64,000 nucleotides of DNA from an uncultured Prevotella sp. (GCA_905233245.1 CAJODK010000012.1:16359-80358), one strand, 5' to 3'; shown: positions 38,003 through 47,925, numbered from the stretch's first letter. Numbers and translations: made by a program. The notes: generated by a model not told the origin, from the sequence alone.

Positions 38003-39722
38003 GTGTGGAGTGGCAATGATACGTCTGTTGAAGCCCTTAAGTTACTACGAACAGAAATATGGTTCGTGGCGCTATGGCTTCAACAAACTCTACCTGATGA
38101 TGGAGAAACAGCACAATCGCGGACAGGAAGGAGCAGGTATTGCTTCCGTCAGTTTATCAAAAGAGCCTGGCACTGAGTATATGTTCCGCGAAAGAGCTGA
38201 GGGCAAGGACGCCATCACTGAGATTTTCAGTCGCGTAACAGAAGATATGGCTGGTGAGTTGCTGATGGGACATCTACGATACTCCACCACAGGCAAGAGT
38301 GGACTGACGTATGTACATCCCTTTCTAAGGCGCAACAACTGGCGCGCGAAGAATCTATGTCTCTGTGGCAACTTCAATATGACCAACATCGATGAGGTCT
38401 TCCATTTCCTTACCCAACAGGGGCAGTCACCGCGTATCTATGGCGATTCGTATATCACACTCGAACTAATGGGACATCGTCTGGACCGCGAGGTAGAGCG
38501 TCTGTATGCCATTGCTAAAGAGCAGGGACTGAAGGACACCGCTGTCACAGATTACATCGACAACCACATGGAGATGGCCAATGTGCTGAAAACCACGATG
38601 AGCCATTATGACGGTGGATACGTGATGTGCGGACTTACAGGAAGTGGCGAGATGTTCAGTGTGCGTGACCCATGGGGTATTCGTCCGGCGTTCTACTATC
38701 GCGACGACGAGATGATTGCACTGGCCAGTGAGCGTCCTGTATTGCAGACGACATTTAATTTACAGGCAGAAGACATCTGCGAACTCCAGCCTGGTGAGGC
38801 GCTCATCGTACACAGGAATGGTGAAAGCCAACTGGAACAGATTATGCCTCCCCAGCCACTGAGTGCCTGCTCGTTTGAGAGGATATATTTCAGCCGTGGT
38901 TCTGACCTTGACATCTATCAGGAACGCAAACGACTGGGCGAGCAACTCACGCCCAGCATTCTCAAGGCCATCGACGGTGATGTGGACCATACGGTCTTTT
39001 CATACATCCCCAATACCGCTGAGGTAGCCTTCTATGGTATGACAGATGGCTTCCGCAAACTACACGGTGATGTACGTACGGAGAAAGTGGTCTGGAAAGA
39101 CATCAAACTGCGCACCTTTATCGCTGACAACTCAGAGCGCAACGATTTGGCTGCCCACGTCTATGACATCAGTTACGGTTCGTTGAAACCTTATGAGGAC
39201 AACCTTGTGATTATCGACGATTCTATCGTGCGTGGTACCACCCTGAAAGAGAGTATCTTCAATATCCTAGACCGTCTGCATCCCAAGAAAATCGTGATGG
39301 TATCAAGTTCTCCGCAGATTCGCTATCCAGACTATTACGGCATCGACATGTCACATCTGGAAGAACTTTGCGCCTTCCGTGCTGCTATCTCACTGATTCA
39401 GGACAGAGGCATGCAGGAATTGATTGCCGAAACCTATAAGGCCTGCAAGTATTCATCTGCATCGCTGAATCATGTACGCAATATTTATGCACCATTCACC
39501 GTTGAAGATATAAATACGAAAATAGTAAATATGCTTCGCCCTGAGGGTATGCAGTCGCCTGTAGAACTGGTATTCCAAAGTATCGAAGGTCTGCATCACG
39601 CCTGTCCCAATCATCCTGGTGACTGGTACTTCACTGGGCATTACCCTACCCCTGGCGGCATCCGACTGGTGAATCAGGCGTTTGTGAATTATGTTGAACA
39701 AGTTTTGAAAATGCAGTTATAA
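37983..39722 (+). CDS. purF: Amidophosphoribosyltransferase-type enzyme
   Basis: 579 residues. First step of purine synthesis: PRPP plus glutamine gives 5-phosphoribosylamine. N-terminal Ntn glutaminase with nucleophile Cys8 (MEELKHECGVAM; seven residues to be removed), HNRGQEGAGIAS, LLMGHLRYSTTGKSG, CGNFNMTN. Then SVRDPWGIRPAFYY and the phosphoribosyltransferase domain with the PRPP motif LVIIDDSIVRGTT (about residues 408-420). It carries insertions relative to E. coli PurF, which I associate with a second, longer Bacteroidota PurF-like form, so a paralogous role cannot be excluded. Overlaps pyrG by 20 nt and the next gene by 1 nt. Confidence 0.85.
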   Translation: MEELKHECGVAMIRLLKPLSYYEQKYGSWRYGFNKLYLMMEKQHNRGQEGAGIASVSLSKEPGTEYMFRERAEGKDAITEIFSRVTEDMAGELLMGHLRYSTTGKSGLTYVHPFLRRNNWRAKNLCLCGNFNMTNIDEVFHFLTQQGQSPRIYGDSYITLELMGHRLDREVERLYAIAKEQGLKDTAVTDYIDNHMEMANVLKTTMSHYDGGYVMCGLTGSGEMFSVRDPWGIRPAFYYRDDEMIALASERPVLQTTFNLQAEDICELQPGEALIVHRNGESQLEQIMPPQPLSACSFERIYFSRGSDLDIYQERKRLGEQLTPSILKAIDGDVDHTVFSYIPNTAEVAFYGMTDGFRKLHGDVRTEKVVWKDIKLRTFIADNSERNDLAAHVYDISYGSLKPYEDNLVIIDDSIVRGTTLKESIFNILDRLHPKKIVMVSSSPQIRYPDYYGIDMSHLEELCAFRAAISLIQDRGMQELIAETYKACKYSSASLNHVRNIYAPFTVEDINTKIVNMLRPEGMQSPVELVFQSIEGLHHACPNHPGDWYFTGHYPTPGGIRLVNQAFVNYVEQVLKMQL

Positions 39723-42559
39723 TGAAATTAGCGAAATTAATACTTGAAGATGGCAGTCAATTCGTGGGCTGGTCGTTTGGATATGACACAAATACGGCTG
39801 GCGAGGTAGTGTTCAACACCGCGATGACTGGCTATCCAGAGAGTCTGACAGACCCCAGCTATGCGGGTCAGATTTTGGTGACGACCTATCCGTTGATAGG
39901 CAACTACGGTGTGCCAGATACGGGATTGGGAGAGAATGGTCTGCCACTGTTTATGGAGAGTGACAAAATCCACGCTAAGGCGCTGATAGTGGCAGATTAT
40001 AGCGAAAACTATTCGCATTGGAACGCCCGTGAGAGCTTGGCATCTTGGCTGAAACGCGAGAAGATTCCTGCTATCACAGGCATCGACACCAGACGTTTGA
40101 CGAAGGTGCTGCGCGAGCACGGTGTGATGATGGGAAGAATAGAGGTAAGAACGGAGAGGTCAGAGGTAAGAGATATGACGGAAGCAGAAAATTACGGCTC
40201 TGTCAACTGGGTGGAGAAGGTCAGTTGCAAGGACGTCATCACTTACAACGCTGGAGCTGGCAAACGTGTCGTTCTTGTCGATTGCGGTGTAAAGGCTAAT
40301 ATCATCCGTTGTCTTATTAAACGTGGCATTGAGGTGGTTCGTGTGCCTTGGGACTATGACTTCAACCAATTGGAGTTCGACGGCCTCTTCCTGGCCAATG
40401 GTCCTGGTGACCCAGAGCAATGCAATAAAACAGTAGAGCATATCCGTACCTTCCTAAACAATGAGACTGTACGGCCATGCATGGGTATATGCCTTGGCAA
40501 TCAGTTATTGGCAAGGGCTGCTGGTGCCAAGACCTACAAACTGAAATACGGACATCGCTCGCACAACCAACCTGTACAGCGTGTTGGCACTCCTCAGTGC
40601 TTCATCACCTCGCAGAATCACGGTTATGCCGTGGATGACTCTACACTGCCATCCGATTGGGAACCGCTATTCGTTAATATGAATGATGGCTCTAACGAAG
40701 GTATCCGCCACAAGACTCATCCCTGGATGTCGGCACAGTTCCATCCTGAGGCCTGTTCCGGACCAGTAGATACAGAGTTTTTATTTGATGAATTTGTTAG
40801 TTGTTTAGGAGACTCGTCGTTTAGTCGTTTAGGAGACCATACAACTAAACAACCAAACAACCAAACGACCAAACAACCAAGAAAGGTATTACTTCTGGGT
40901 TCAGGAGCACTGAAGATAGGTCAGGCGGGAGAGTTTGACTATAGCGGTGCACAGGCACTGAAGGCCTTGAAGGAAGAAGGCATCCACTCTGTGCTGATAA
41001 ATCCGAATATCGCCACGGTGCAAACCTCCGAGGGAGTAGCTGATACGGTATATTTTCAACCCGTCAAGGCAGAGTTTGTGGAACGCATCATCGAAAAGGA
41101 GCGTCCTGACGGCATCCTTCTGAGTTTTGGCGGACAAACAGCACTGAACTGTGGTGTGGAACTCTATGAGAAAGGTGTTCTTGAGAAATACGGTGTAGAG
41201 GTATTAGGCACCCCCGTTCAGGCCATCATTGATACGGAAGACCGCGACCTGTTTGTGAAGCGTCTCGACGAAATTGGCGTGAAGACCATAAAGAGTGAGG
41301 CGTGTTCCACTGTCGAAGAAGTACAGAAAGCTGCTCATGAATTAGGATTCCCAGTGATATTAAGGGCTGCATATGCCCTTGGCGGTCTGGGCTCCGGCTT
41401 CTGCGACAACGAAGAAGAGTTGCAGACCCAGGCCGAGGAAGCCTTCTCTTTCTCGCCACAGGTATTGGTAGAGAAATCGCTCAAAGGTTGGAAGGAGATA
41501 GAGTACGAGGTGGTGCGCGACCGCTATGACAACTGCATCACGGTCTGCAATATGGAAAACTTCGACCCGCTCGGCATCCATACTGGTGAGTCGATTGTTG
41601 TAGCACCATCGCAGACGCTTACCAATAGCGAATACCACAAGTTGCGTGCACTGGCCATCAAGATTATACGTCATATCGGCATCGTAGGCGAATGTAATGT
41701 ACAGTACGCTCTCGACCCCAACAGCGAGGATTATCGCGTCATAGAGGTCAATGCACGTCTGAGTCGTTCGTCTGCTCTGGCTTCTAAGGCTACAGGCTAT
41801 CCCCTGGCTTTCGTCGCTGCAAAACTCGGACTTGGCTACGGACTCTTCGACCTTAAGAACTCCGTCACCAAGACCACGAGCGCCTTCTTCGAACCCGCCC
41901 TCGACTATGTGGTCGTTAAAATACCTCGCTGGGATTTGACGAAGTTCCAAGGTGTCAAGCGTCAACTCGGTTCATCCATGAAGAGTGTTGGTGAGGTGAT
42001 GGCTATAGGCCGCACCTTCGAGGAAGCGCTACAAAAAGGTTTGCGTATGATTGGGCAAGGAATGCACGGTTTCGTAGAGAACCACGAGATTAAGATTCCT
42101 GACATCAAAAAATCCCTGCACGAGCCAACTGATATGCGTGTCTTCGTGGTGTCAAAAGCCTTTAAGATTGGCTATTCCATCGAGCAGATACACCAGTTGA
42201 CGATGATTGACCGTTGGTTCTTGCAGAAACTGAAGCATATCGTTGATATTGATCAGCAATTGAAGGAGCATACATATCTGTATGAACTCTCAGAGTGTAT
42301 GGAGCCCAGCGAGTTCAAGGAATACCTGCAATCGCCAGAGGTGGCGCTCTTACTGCGCGCTGCCAAGGTCTATGGCTTCTCCGATTTCCAGATTGCCCGT
42401 GCTTTCGGTTTGGAGAACTATATGAAGATGGAACAGGCTGGTCTCACCGTCCGCAAATGGCGTAAGATGCTGGGACTCATGCCCACCGTCAATCAGATTG
42501 ACACCCTCGCAGCGGAATACCCCGCTCAGACCAATTATCTGTATCTCTCCTATGTTTAA
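39722..42559 (+). CDS. Carbamoyl-phosphate synthase: CarA fused to the N-terminal half of CarB
   Basis: 945 residues. Residues 1-360 are CarA: N-terminal small-subunit domain (MKLAKLILEDGSQFVGWSFG) and class I glutaminase with nucleophile Cys257 in MGICLGNQLL and SAQFHPEACSGP. Residues about 361-385 are a linker, DSSFSRLGDHTTKQPNNQTT, whose DNA is the ACAACCAAACAACCAAACGA simple repeat that elsewhere fills spacers. From 386: CarB N-half, KVLLLGSGALKIGQAGEFDY, RAAYALGGLGSGF, VNARLSRSSALASKATGYPL, then the oligomerisation domain; it stops at TNYLYLSYV, the border where the second synthetase half and allosteric domain begin in normal 1070-residue CarB. asnB follows, so that half is absent here. 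Functional only if the missing half is encoded elsewhere or if N-halves dimerise. Confidence 0.85.
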   Translation: MKLAKLILEDGSQFVGWSFGYDTNTAGEVVFNTAMTGYPESLTDPSYAGQILVTTYPLIGNYGVPDTGLGENGLPLFMESDKIHAKALIVADYSENYSHWNARESLASWLKREKIPAITGIDTRRLTKVLREHGVMMGRIEVRTERSEVRDMTEAENYGSVNWVEKVSCKDVITYNAGAGKRVVLVDCGVKANIIRCLIKRGIEVVRVPWDYDFNQLEFDGLFLANGPGDPEQCNKTVEHIRTFLNNETVRPCMGICLGNQLLARAAGAKTYKLKYGHRSHNQPVQRVGTPQCFITSQNHGYAVDDSTLPSDWEPLFVNMNDGSNEGIRHKTHPWMSAQFHPEACSGPVDTEFLFDEFVSCLGDSSFSRLGDHTTKQPNNQTTKQPRKVLLLGSGALKIGQAGEFDYSGAQALKALKEEGIHSVLINPNIATVQTSEGVADTVYFQPVKAEFVERIIEKERPDGILLSFGGQTALNCGVELYEKGVLEKYGVEVLGTPVQAIIDTEDRDLFVKRLDEIGVKTIKSEACSTVEEVQKAAHELGFPVILRAAYALGGLGSGFCDNEEELQTQAEEAFSFSPQVLVEKSLKGWKEIEYEVVRDRYDNCITVCNMENFDPLGIHTGESIVVAPSQTLTNSEYHKLRALAIKIIRHIGIVGECNVQYALDPNSEDYRVIEVNARLSRSSALASKATGYPLAFVAAKLGLGYGLFDLKNSVTKTTSAFFEPALDYVVVKIPRWDLTKFQGVKRQLGSSMKSVGEVMAIGRTFEEALQKGLRMIGQGMHGFVENHEIKIPDIKKSLHEPTDMRVFVVSKAFKIGYSIEQIHQLTMIDRWFLQKLKHIVDIDQQLKEHTYLYELSECMEPSEFKEYLQSPEVALLLRAAKVYGFSDFQIARAFGLENYMKMEQAGLTVRKWRKMLGLMPTVNQIDTLAAEYPAQTNYLYLSYV

Positions 42560-42596
42560 ATCGTAAATTGTAAATCGTCAAATAGTAAATAACATC

Positions 42597-44261
42597 ATGT
42601 GTGGAATAGTTGCAATACTTAATGTAAAAGAGCAAACACAGGCTTTGCGCAACAAGGCTTTGAAGATGAGTCAGAAAATCCGTCATCGCGGACCTGACTG
42701 GAGTGGTATCTATAGCGGTGGCTCAGCCATCCTGGCCCATGAGCGACTTAGCATCGTGGACCCTGAGAGTGGCGGGCAGCCCCTCTTCTCGTCCGATGGC
42801 AAGCAGATACTCGCTGTCAACGGTGAGATATACAACCATCAGGAGATACGTCGTCGCTACGCTGGACAGTATGAATTTCAGACTGGCTCTGACTGTGAGG
42901 TCATTCTGGCATTGTATCGCGAGAAAGGCATACATTTTCTCGAAGACCTCAGTGGCATCTTCGCCTTTGTGCTCTACGACGAGGAGAAGGACGCTTTCTT
43001 GATTGCCCGTGACCCTATCGGCGTTATACCCCTCTATATCGGTTATGACAGCGATGGCACCGTATATGTAGCATCAGAATTGAAAGCTCTTGAAGGACAA
43101 TGCGAACGCTATGAGCCGTTCCTGCCAGGCCACTACTACTGGAGCCAGGAACCAGGCATGAAGCGCTACTATCAGCGCGACTGGATGCAATACGATGCTG
43201 TGAAGGACAACCCTGCCAGCATCGAGGCTATCCACGATGCTCTTGAAGACGCCGTCAAGCGTCAGCTGATGTCCGATGTGCCCTACGGAGTACTCCTTTC
43301 AGGCGGTTTGGACTCCTCCGTCATCTCCGCCATCGCTGAGAAATTCTCTGAGATGCGTATCGAGGACGACTCCAAGACCAAGGCCTACTGGCCACGTCTG
43401 CACTCCTTCGCCGTAGGTCTCAAGGGAGCCCCTGACCTGGCTAAGGCAAAACTCGTGGCTGACCATATCGGCACCGTTCATCACGAAATCAACTACACCA
43501 TCCAAGAAGGTCTTGATGCCATCCGCGATGTCATCTATTTCATCGAGACCTACGATGTCACCACCGTTCGTGCCTCCACGCCTATGTATCTGCTGGCACG
43601 TGTCATCAAGTCTATGGGTATCAAGATGGTGCTCTCTGGCGAGGGTGCTGACGAGATTTTTGGTGGCTACCTCTATTTCCACAAAGCTCCGACAGCAAAG
43701 GACTTCCACGATGAAACCGTTCGCAAACTCGGCAAACTCTATCTCTACGACTGTCTCCGAGCCAACAAGAGCCTAAGTGCATGGGGTGTTGAAGGCCGCG
43801 TACCATTCCTCGACAAGGAGTTCCTTGATGTCGCTATGCGCACCAACCCCGATGCCAAGATGTGTCCTGGCTCCACTATGGAAAAGAAGATAGTCCGCGA
43901 GGCATTCGCCAATATGCTGCCTGAGGAAATCGCTTGGCGACAGAAGGAACAGTTCAGCGATGGTGTGGGCTATTCATGGATTGATACTCTCAAACAGATT
44001 ACTTCTGAGGCTGTCAGCGATGAGCAGATGGCTCACGCAGCAGAGCGCTTCCCTATCAACCCTCCGAAGAACAAAGAGGAGTACTATTATCGCAGCATCT
44101 TCGCCGAACATTTCCCATCAGATTCAGCCGCTCGCAGTGTTCCCAGCGAGGCATCCGTAGCCTGTTCTACAGCCATCGCCCTCGAATGGGATGCCGCCTT
44201 CAAAGGTATGAACGATCCTAGCGGAAGAGCTGTAAAGGGTGTTCACGAACAAGCGTATTAA
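42597..44261 (+). CDS. asnB: Asparagine synthase B, glutamine-hydrolysing
   Basis: 554 residues. Amidates aspartate with glutamine nitrogen and ATP. Ntn glutaminase with nucleophile Cys2 (MCGIVAILNV), RHRGPDWSGI, HERLSIVDPESGGQPL, NGEIYNH. Synthetase domain: PP-loop VLLSGGLDSSVISAIAEKF (about residues 232-250), SFAVGLKGAPDL, VLSGEGADEIFGGYLYFH, and RVPFLDKEFLDVAMRTNP. C-terminal end with RYFP-type helices intact. 37 nt after the carA-carB fusion; last gene of the glutamine-consuming operon. The stop is followed by a strong terminator. Confidence 0.97.
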   Translation: MCGIVAILNVKEQTQALRNKALKMSQKIRHRGPDWSGIYSGGSAILAHERLSIVDPESGGQPLFSSDGKQILAVNGEIYNHQEIRRRYAGQYEFQTGSDCEVILALYREKGIHFLEDLSGIFAFVLYDEEKDAFLIARDPIGVIPLYIGYDSDGTVYVASELKALEGQCERYEPFLPGHYYWSQEPGMKRYYQRDWMQYDAVKDNPASIEAIHDALEDAVKRQLMSDVPYGVLLSGGLDSSVISAIAEKFSEMRIEDDSKTKAYWPRLHSFAVGLKGAPDLAKAKLVADHIGTVHHEINYTIQEGLDAIRDVIYFIETYDVTTVRASTPMYLLARVIKSMGIKMVLSGEGADEIFGGYLYFHKAPTAKDFHDETVRKLGKLYLYDCLRANKSLSAWGVEGRVPFLDKEFLDVAMRTNPDAKMCPGSTMEKKIVREAFANMLPEEIAWRQKEQFSDGVGYSWIDTLKQITSEAVSDEQMAHAAERFPINPPKNKEEYYYRSIFAEHFPSDSAARSVPSEASVACSTAIALEWDAAFKGMNDPSGRAVKGVHEQAY

Positions 44262-44295
44262 CTCATCACTAGTAACTTATAACTAGTAACTTGAA

Positions 44296-44330
44296 AAGCC
44301 CAGAAGTCGTTTGACTTCTGGGCTTCTTCA
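44296..44330 (+). terminator. Terminator of the asnB operon
   Basis: AAGCCCAGAAGTC (44296-44308) pairs with GACTTCTGGGCTT (44313-44325) with a GTTT loop, then CTTCA. Thirteen-bp stem. Confidence 0.88.
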
Positions 44331-44332
44331 TG

Positions 44333-44405
44333 TGGTGCCAACGGGATTCGAACCAGTGACACACGGATTTTCAGTCCGATGCTCTACCAACTGAGCTATG
44401 GCACC
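44333..44405 (-). tRNA. tRNA-Phe (anticodon GAA)
   Basis: 73 nt on the minus strand. Acceptor GGTGCCA (44405-44399) pairs with TGGCACC near the 3' end. D arm AGCTCAGTTGGTAGAGC. Anticodon arm CGGAC-TGAAAAT-CCG with GAA. T arm CACTGGTTCGAATCCCG. CCA is not encoded. A -7 box (TACCTTTG, 44431-44424) lies upstream. Confidence 0.96.
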
Positions 44406-44423
44406 ATTTCTGTTTTGCGGGTG

Positions 44424-44431
44424 CAAAGGTA
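44424..44431 (-). promoter_or_regulatory. -7 box for tRNA-Phe
   Basis: Minus strand TACCTTTG, 18 nt before the tRNA. No clear -33 element: that region is a GTTGAAAG simple repeat. Confidence 0.5.
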
Positions 44432-44545
44432 CTAAGAAAAGTTGAAAGTTGAAAGTTTAAGGTTGAAAGTTTGCGTCTTTTTAGGTTTTATTAACAAAGC
44501 AATTTTTTTTAACAGTGTGCGCGTACAAAAAATATAGTGAAACAT

Positions 44546-44576
44546 TTTGCTGTTTCGCAGAAACTTTGTAATTTTG
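44546..44576 (+). promoter_or_regulatory. Promoter of the pectinesterase gene
   Basis: TTTG (44546-44549), 19-nt spacer, TAATTTTG (44569-44576); leader of about 58 nt. Confidence 0.8.
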
Positions 44577-44640
44577 TCGCAGAATATCTACTAGAGCAGA
44601 ATAATTTTTTTATTATATAACTAACTAAACAATTAAACAA

Positions 44641-47600
44641 ATGAAGAAAACATTTAACGCAATTCTTTCGGTGTTGCTGCTATTCGTGGGAACGCTGAGT
44701 GCTAACGCTGCGGATGTCACTGCTACGTGGAATTTCCGTAGTGGCAGTGATTTCTTTACTAATCAATTTATCTATCAAAGTGGAGCTAAAGCTGAGCTCG
44801 ACTCTGACGTTGACGGAATCGTACTTGGTGTTGATGCCACTTCAGGTAAGTTCTCTACACAGGGGCGCACAGACTGGGCACAGTTCAATGCAGGTGCTGT
44901 ATTGAAAGTTCCAGTTAAGAGTGCCAAGGATATTGTTGTGGCAGTGGCTTACAGTGCAGACAAGGTTTCTATTGGTGCGGATCTTGTAAATGTGGCTCAG
45001 GCAGAATTCTCTCACAGGGCAACTACTGCAGAAGTGACAGCAGGCTATGTGGAGATTACGACTTCATCTAACGATTATATCGGGTTGATAAAGGTAACCC
45101 ATGTAGATCCTCTGCAGGAGAAGCAGATTTACGCTCCAGACTTCGCTGCTTGGGATGTGTTTGATGCAAACTCAGATAACGGAACTCCTAATACTCACGT
45201 TGTAGATTTCAAGACAAAGTATAGCGGTGAGCAGTTGAAGATGACTCTCTGGCAGACCAACGTGTATGCTCCAAGTACAGGTAAGGTCAGCAAGGTTACT
45301 AAGGGGTATCTTTGTGGTATGAAGGCAAATGCTGCGGAGAATTGTGCAACTATTACTACGGAGGCTTTTGCAAGTGTAACAAAGGTAAAGTATTTCCATA
45401 TAGCAACTGGTGGCAATCGTGGCTGGGGTCTGAAGGTAAAGGGTACCAAGGAAGATGGAACTCAGGATGAAGATTGGGTAACAGTCTATAGTACGGTTAC
45501 GGATGGCAACGGTGCAGCGGTAGAAGTTACAGGAATCAACCGTACCAACGTACAACTTCAGTTCTACAACTTGAACCAGAGCAATTATGCTGCCCTCTAC
45601 GATTTGGAAATCTATGGTATGGTTGACCTCTCTCAGCAGCCAATGCTCGGCAGCTTTGAGGCTAACGGTGTGACATACCAGGCTGCTGACATCTTTGATG
45701 AGGACGCTGACGGCAACAATGTTGCTACAATAGAGCTTTCAAAGAAAGTTCCTATGGTTGACGAGACAAATAATCCTCTGACAAACATTGTAGCAGATAA
45801 CGGTGATATTACATCAGTTACATATACTCCTGCTAATGGTGGCTGTAAGGTTACATTTGTGGTGGAGGCAAACTCAAAGACTGCTAAGTATATTGCAACC
45901 TTCGTTCAGAAGCCTGATTACACATTGTCTTATTACAACCTCGACGGTTCGCTCATCGGCTCTCAGATTCGCGAGAAGGATCAGACCATCGGTGAGTTTG
46001 ACTATACAGAGGGTGATGTGACTGGTGTTCCTGAAGGATTCAAGTTCCGTGGTTGGTTTATCCGTCCTGCTGCTCTTACGAAGTACAGTGTTGACGAGGT
46101 GATAACCGGCGATATTAACCTCTATGCACGCGCAACAAAGATAGAAGACGGTAAAGGCGTGTATATCTATAATCTTACAGATAATGCATTTTATGCAGAG
46201 GACCATGATGCCTTCACATCAGAGGGTAATGGTAAATTCCACGACACTACCCACGGATGGGACTTCATTAATAATGACGTTGTAAAGCTCGCAGTGGGTG
46301 GTGATGCCAAGATTCTAGTAACAGGTTGTAAGTACACTGCTGAGGGTGCTGCTATAAATGTCACATCTACTTCTGGCACAGTATCTACTGCATCTATTCC
46401 TGTTGACAGAACTACTGACGGTGTATCTACAACAATAGAATACACTGGTCCTGCAGGCGATGTAGTATTGACCATGACTGGAACTACTTACATCCACGGT
46501 ATTACTATAGTAAACCTCTCTGGTGACGTGGCAAAGGAGACGGAAGGCTATCACGCAGTTAAGGCAGGAGACGTAAACTCTCTGCTTGATGCTATCGCTT
46601 ATGCTTCAGCTACGAACTCAACTCCTGAGGCTACACCTATAAAGATATTCGTGCCAAATGGTACTTATAATCTTGGTGAAACAACTCTGACTAAGATTTC
46701 TGGTTACAACATTTCTATCATCGGTGAGTCACAGGACGGTGTAATCATCGTAAATGCTCCTGACGTTTCTAATGAGGGTATCAACACTACCGCTACATTC
46801 CTCAACACTTCAAGCAACCTGTATATGCAGGACATAACTTTGCAGAATGCTCTTGACTATTATAATTCAGGTTCTGCAGGTCGCGCAGTATGTCTTGATG
46901 ACAGGGGAAATAGGAATATCTACAAGAGAGTGAAGATGTTGTCTTACCAGGATACATACGTAACAGATGGTAACAACGGACAGCTCTATTGGGAGGATTC
47001 AGAGATTCACGGCACTGTTGACTTCATCTGCGGTGGTGGCGACATTCTCTTTGAAAATACCAAGCTTTATGTAGAGCCTCGCAAGGCAGACGGAACAGGT
47101 GAATGTACTATCACTGCTCCTACGACCTCAACAGAGTTTGGTTATGTATTCAACAACTGTACAATCGAGAACCATGCAGCGAGCTACAATCTCGGTCGTT
47201 CTTGGAAGAATACTCCTAAGGCTGTTTATCTGAACACTAAGATGAATCAGGAGCCAATCTCCACTCGTTGGAACCTTTCTGGCATGAATGGTATTGATAT
47301 GACTGTTGCTGCTGAGTATAACTCAAAGGACATGAATGGCAACGACGTTACTCCTGCAGCAGGAACCCAGCAGACATTCAAGAACAAGAATACAACTTTG
47401 ACAATCGTTCTGACTGAGGCAGAAGCTGCTAAGTACACTTCAGCTAATATGTTTGGCGAGTGGGCTCCAGAGACACAGACTGCTCAGGCTGCTGCTCCTA
47501 CGGCAACAATTAAGGATAATGTCATTACAATCACTCCTGCTAATGGTGGCGATGCTGGCGTTTACCTCATTGAGAAGGATGGCGAGTTCCTTGCTCTGAC

Positions 47601-47862
47601 GAGTGAGACTACCTACAACGTAAGCGAGCAGGCAGAAGAGGGCAACAAGGTGACTGCAGAGCCTGTTTACACCGTTCGTGCTTCTAACGCAATGGGTGGC
47701 TTCGGTGAGGCTGCAGAGGTTTCTCAGGAGACGGCTGTAGAGAACATCAACGCTAACGGTAACGCTAACGCTCAGGCTAACGGTGCTTTCGTCATCAATG
47801 GTAATGTTGTTATCATGAAGGACGGCAAGCAGTTCACTGCTGCGGGAGCACAGATTCGCTAG
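44641..47862 (+). CDS. Secreted multidomain pectinesterase (CE8-type)
   Basis: 1073 residues. Signal peptide MKKTFNAILSVLLLFVGTLS with ANA. Residues 24-170 and 175-330: beta-sandwich modules, possibly carbohydrate-binding. About 390-500: InlB-type repeat (YTLSYYNLDGSLIGSQIREK, GFKFRGWFI). About 640-930: pectin methylesterase right-handed beta-helix with the family marks SLLDAIAYA, SYQDTYVT, the catalytic GTVDFICGGGDILFE (Asp in GTVDFI), and YNLGRSWKN (Arg/Trp). It removes methyl esters from homogalacturonan, exposing it to the pectate lyases encoded at 51-63 kb. The C-terminus ends in a short tail (VIMKDGKQFTAAGAQIR), like other exported proteins of the group. Confidence 0.88.
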   Translation: MKKTFNAILSVLLLFVGTLSANAADVTATWNFRSGSDFFTNQFIYQSGAKAELDSDVDGIVLGVDATSGKFSTQGRTDWAQFNAGAVLKVPVKSAKDIVVAVAYSADKVSIGADLVNVAQAEFSHRATTAEVTAGYVEITTSSNDYIGLIKVTHVDPLQEKQIYAPDFAAWDVFDANSDNGTPNTHVVDFKTKYSGEQLKMTLWQTNVYAPSTGKVSKVTKGYLCGMKANAAENCATITTEAFASVTKVKYFHIATGGNRGWGLKVKGTKEDGTQDEDWVTVYSTVTDGNGAAVEVTGINRTNVQLQFYNLNQSNYAALYDLEIYGMVDLSQQPMLGSFEANGVTYQAADIFDEDADGNNVATIELSKKVPMVDETNNPLTNIVADNGDITSVTYTPANGGCKVTFVVEANSKTAKYIATFVQKPDYTLSYYNLDGSLIGSQIREKDQTIGEFDYTEGDVTGVPEGFKFRGWFIRPAALTKYSVDEVITGDINLYARATKIEDGKGVYIYNLTDNAFYAEDHDAFTSEGNGKFHDTTHGWDFINNDVVKLAVGGDAKILVTGCKYTAEGAAINVTSTSGTVSTASIPVDRTTDGVSTTIEYTGPAGDVVLTMTGTTYIHGITIVNLSGDVAKETEGYHAVKAGDVNSLLDAIAYASATNSTPEATPIKIFVPNGTYNLGETTLTKISGYNISIIGESQDGVIIVNAPDVSNEGINTTATFLNTSSNLYMQDITLQNALDYYNSGSAGRAVCLDDRGNRNIYKRVKMLSYQDTYVTDGNNGQLYWEDSEIHGTVDFICGGGDILFENTKLYVEPRKADGTGECTITAPTTSTEFGYVFNNCTIENHAASYNLGRSWKNTPKAVYLNTKMNQEPISTRWNLSGMNGIDMTVAAEYNSKDMNGNDVTPAAGTQQTFKNKNTTLTIVLTEAEAAKYTSANMFGEWAPETQTAQAAAPTATIKDNVITITPANGGDAGVYLIEKDGEFLALTSETTYNVSEQAEEGNKVTAEPVYTVRASNAMGGFGEAAEVSQETAVENINANGNANAQANGAFVINGNVVIMKDGKQFTAAGAQIR

Positions 47863-47882
47863 GCGAAACGATAACTATACAG

Positions 47883-47925
47883 GTGGAAACTCCAACGAAA
47901 TGTTTGGGGTTTCCACTTTTTTTTG
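47883..47925 (+). terminator. Terminator of the pectinesterase gene
   Basis: GTGGAAAC (47883-47890) pairs with GTTTCCAC (47909-47916) and is followed by eight T. The terminator shares sequence with the promoter of the next gene: its loop contains the -33 TTTG. Confidence 0.85.

Noticed and set aside
39722-42559. Calling the carA-carB fusion a pseudogene
   Set aside because: The frame is uninterrupted, catalytic residues are intact and the end coincides with a domain border; a halved or split enzyme is as likely as decay, so it is kept as a CDS with the oddity noted.
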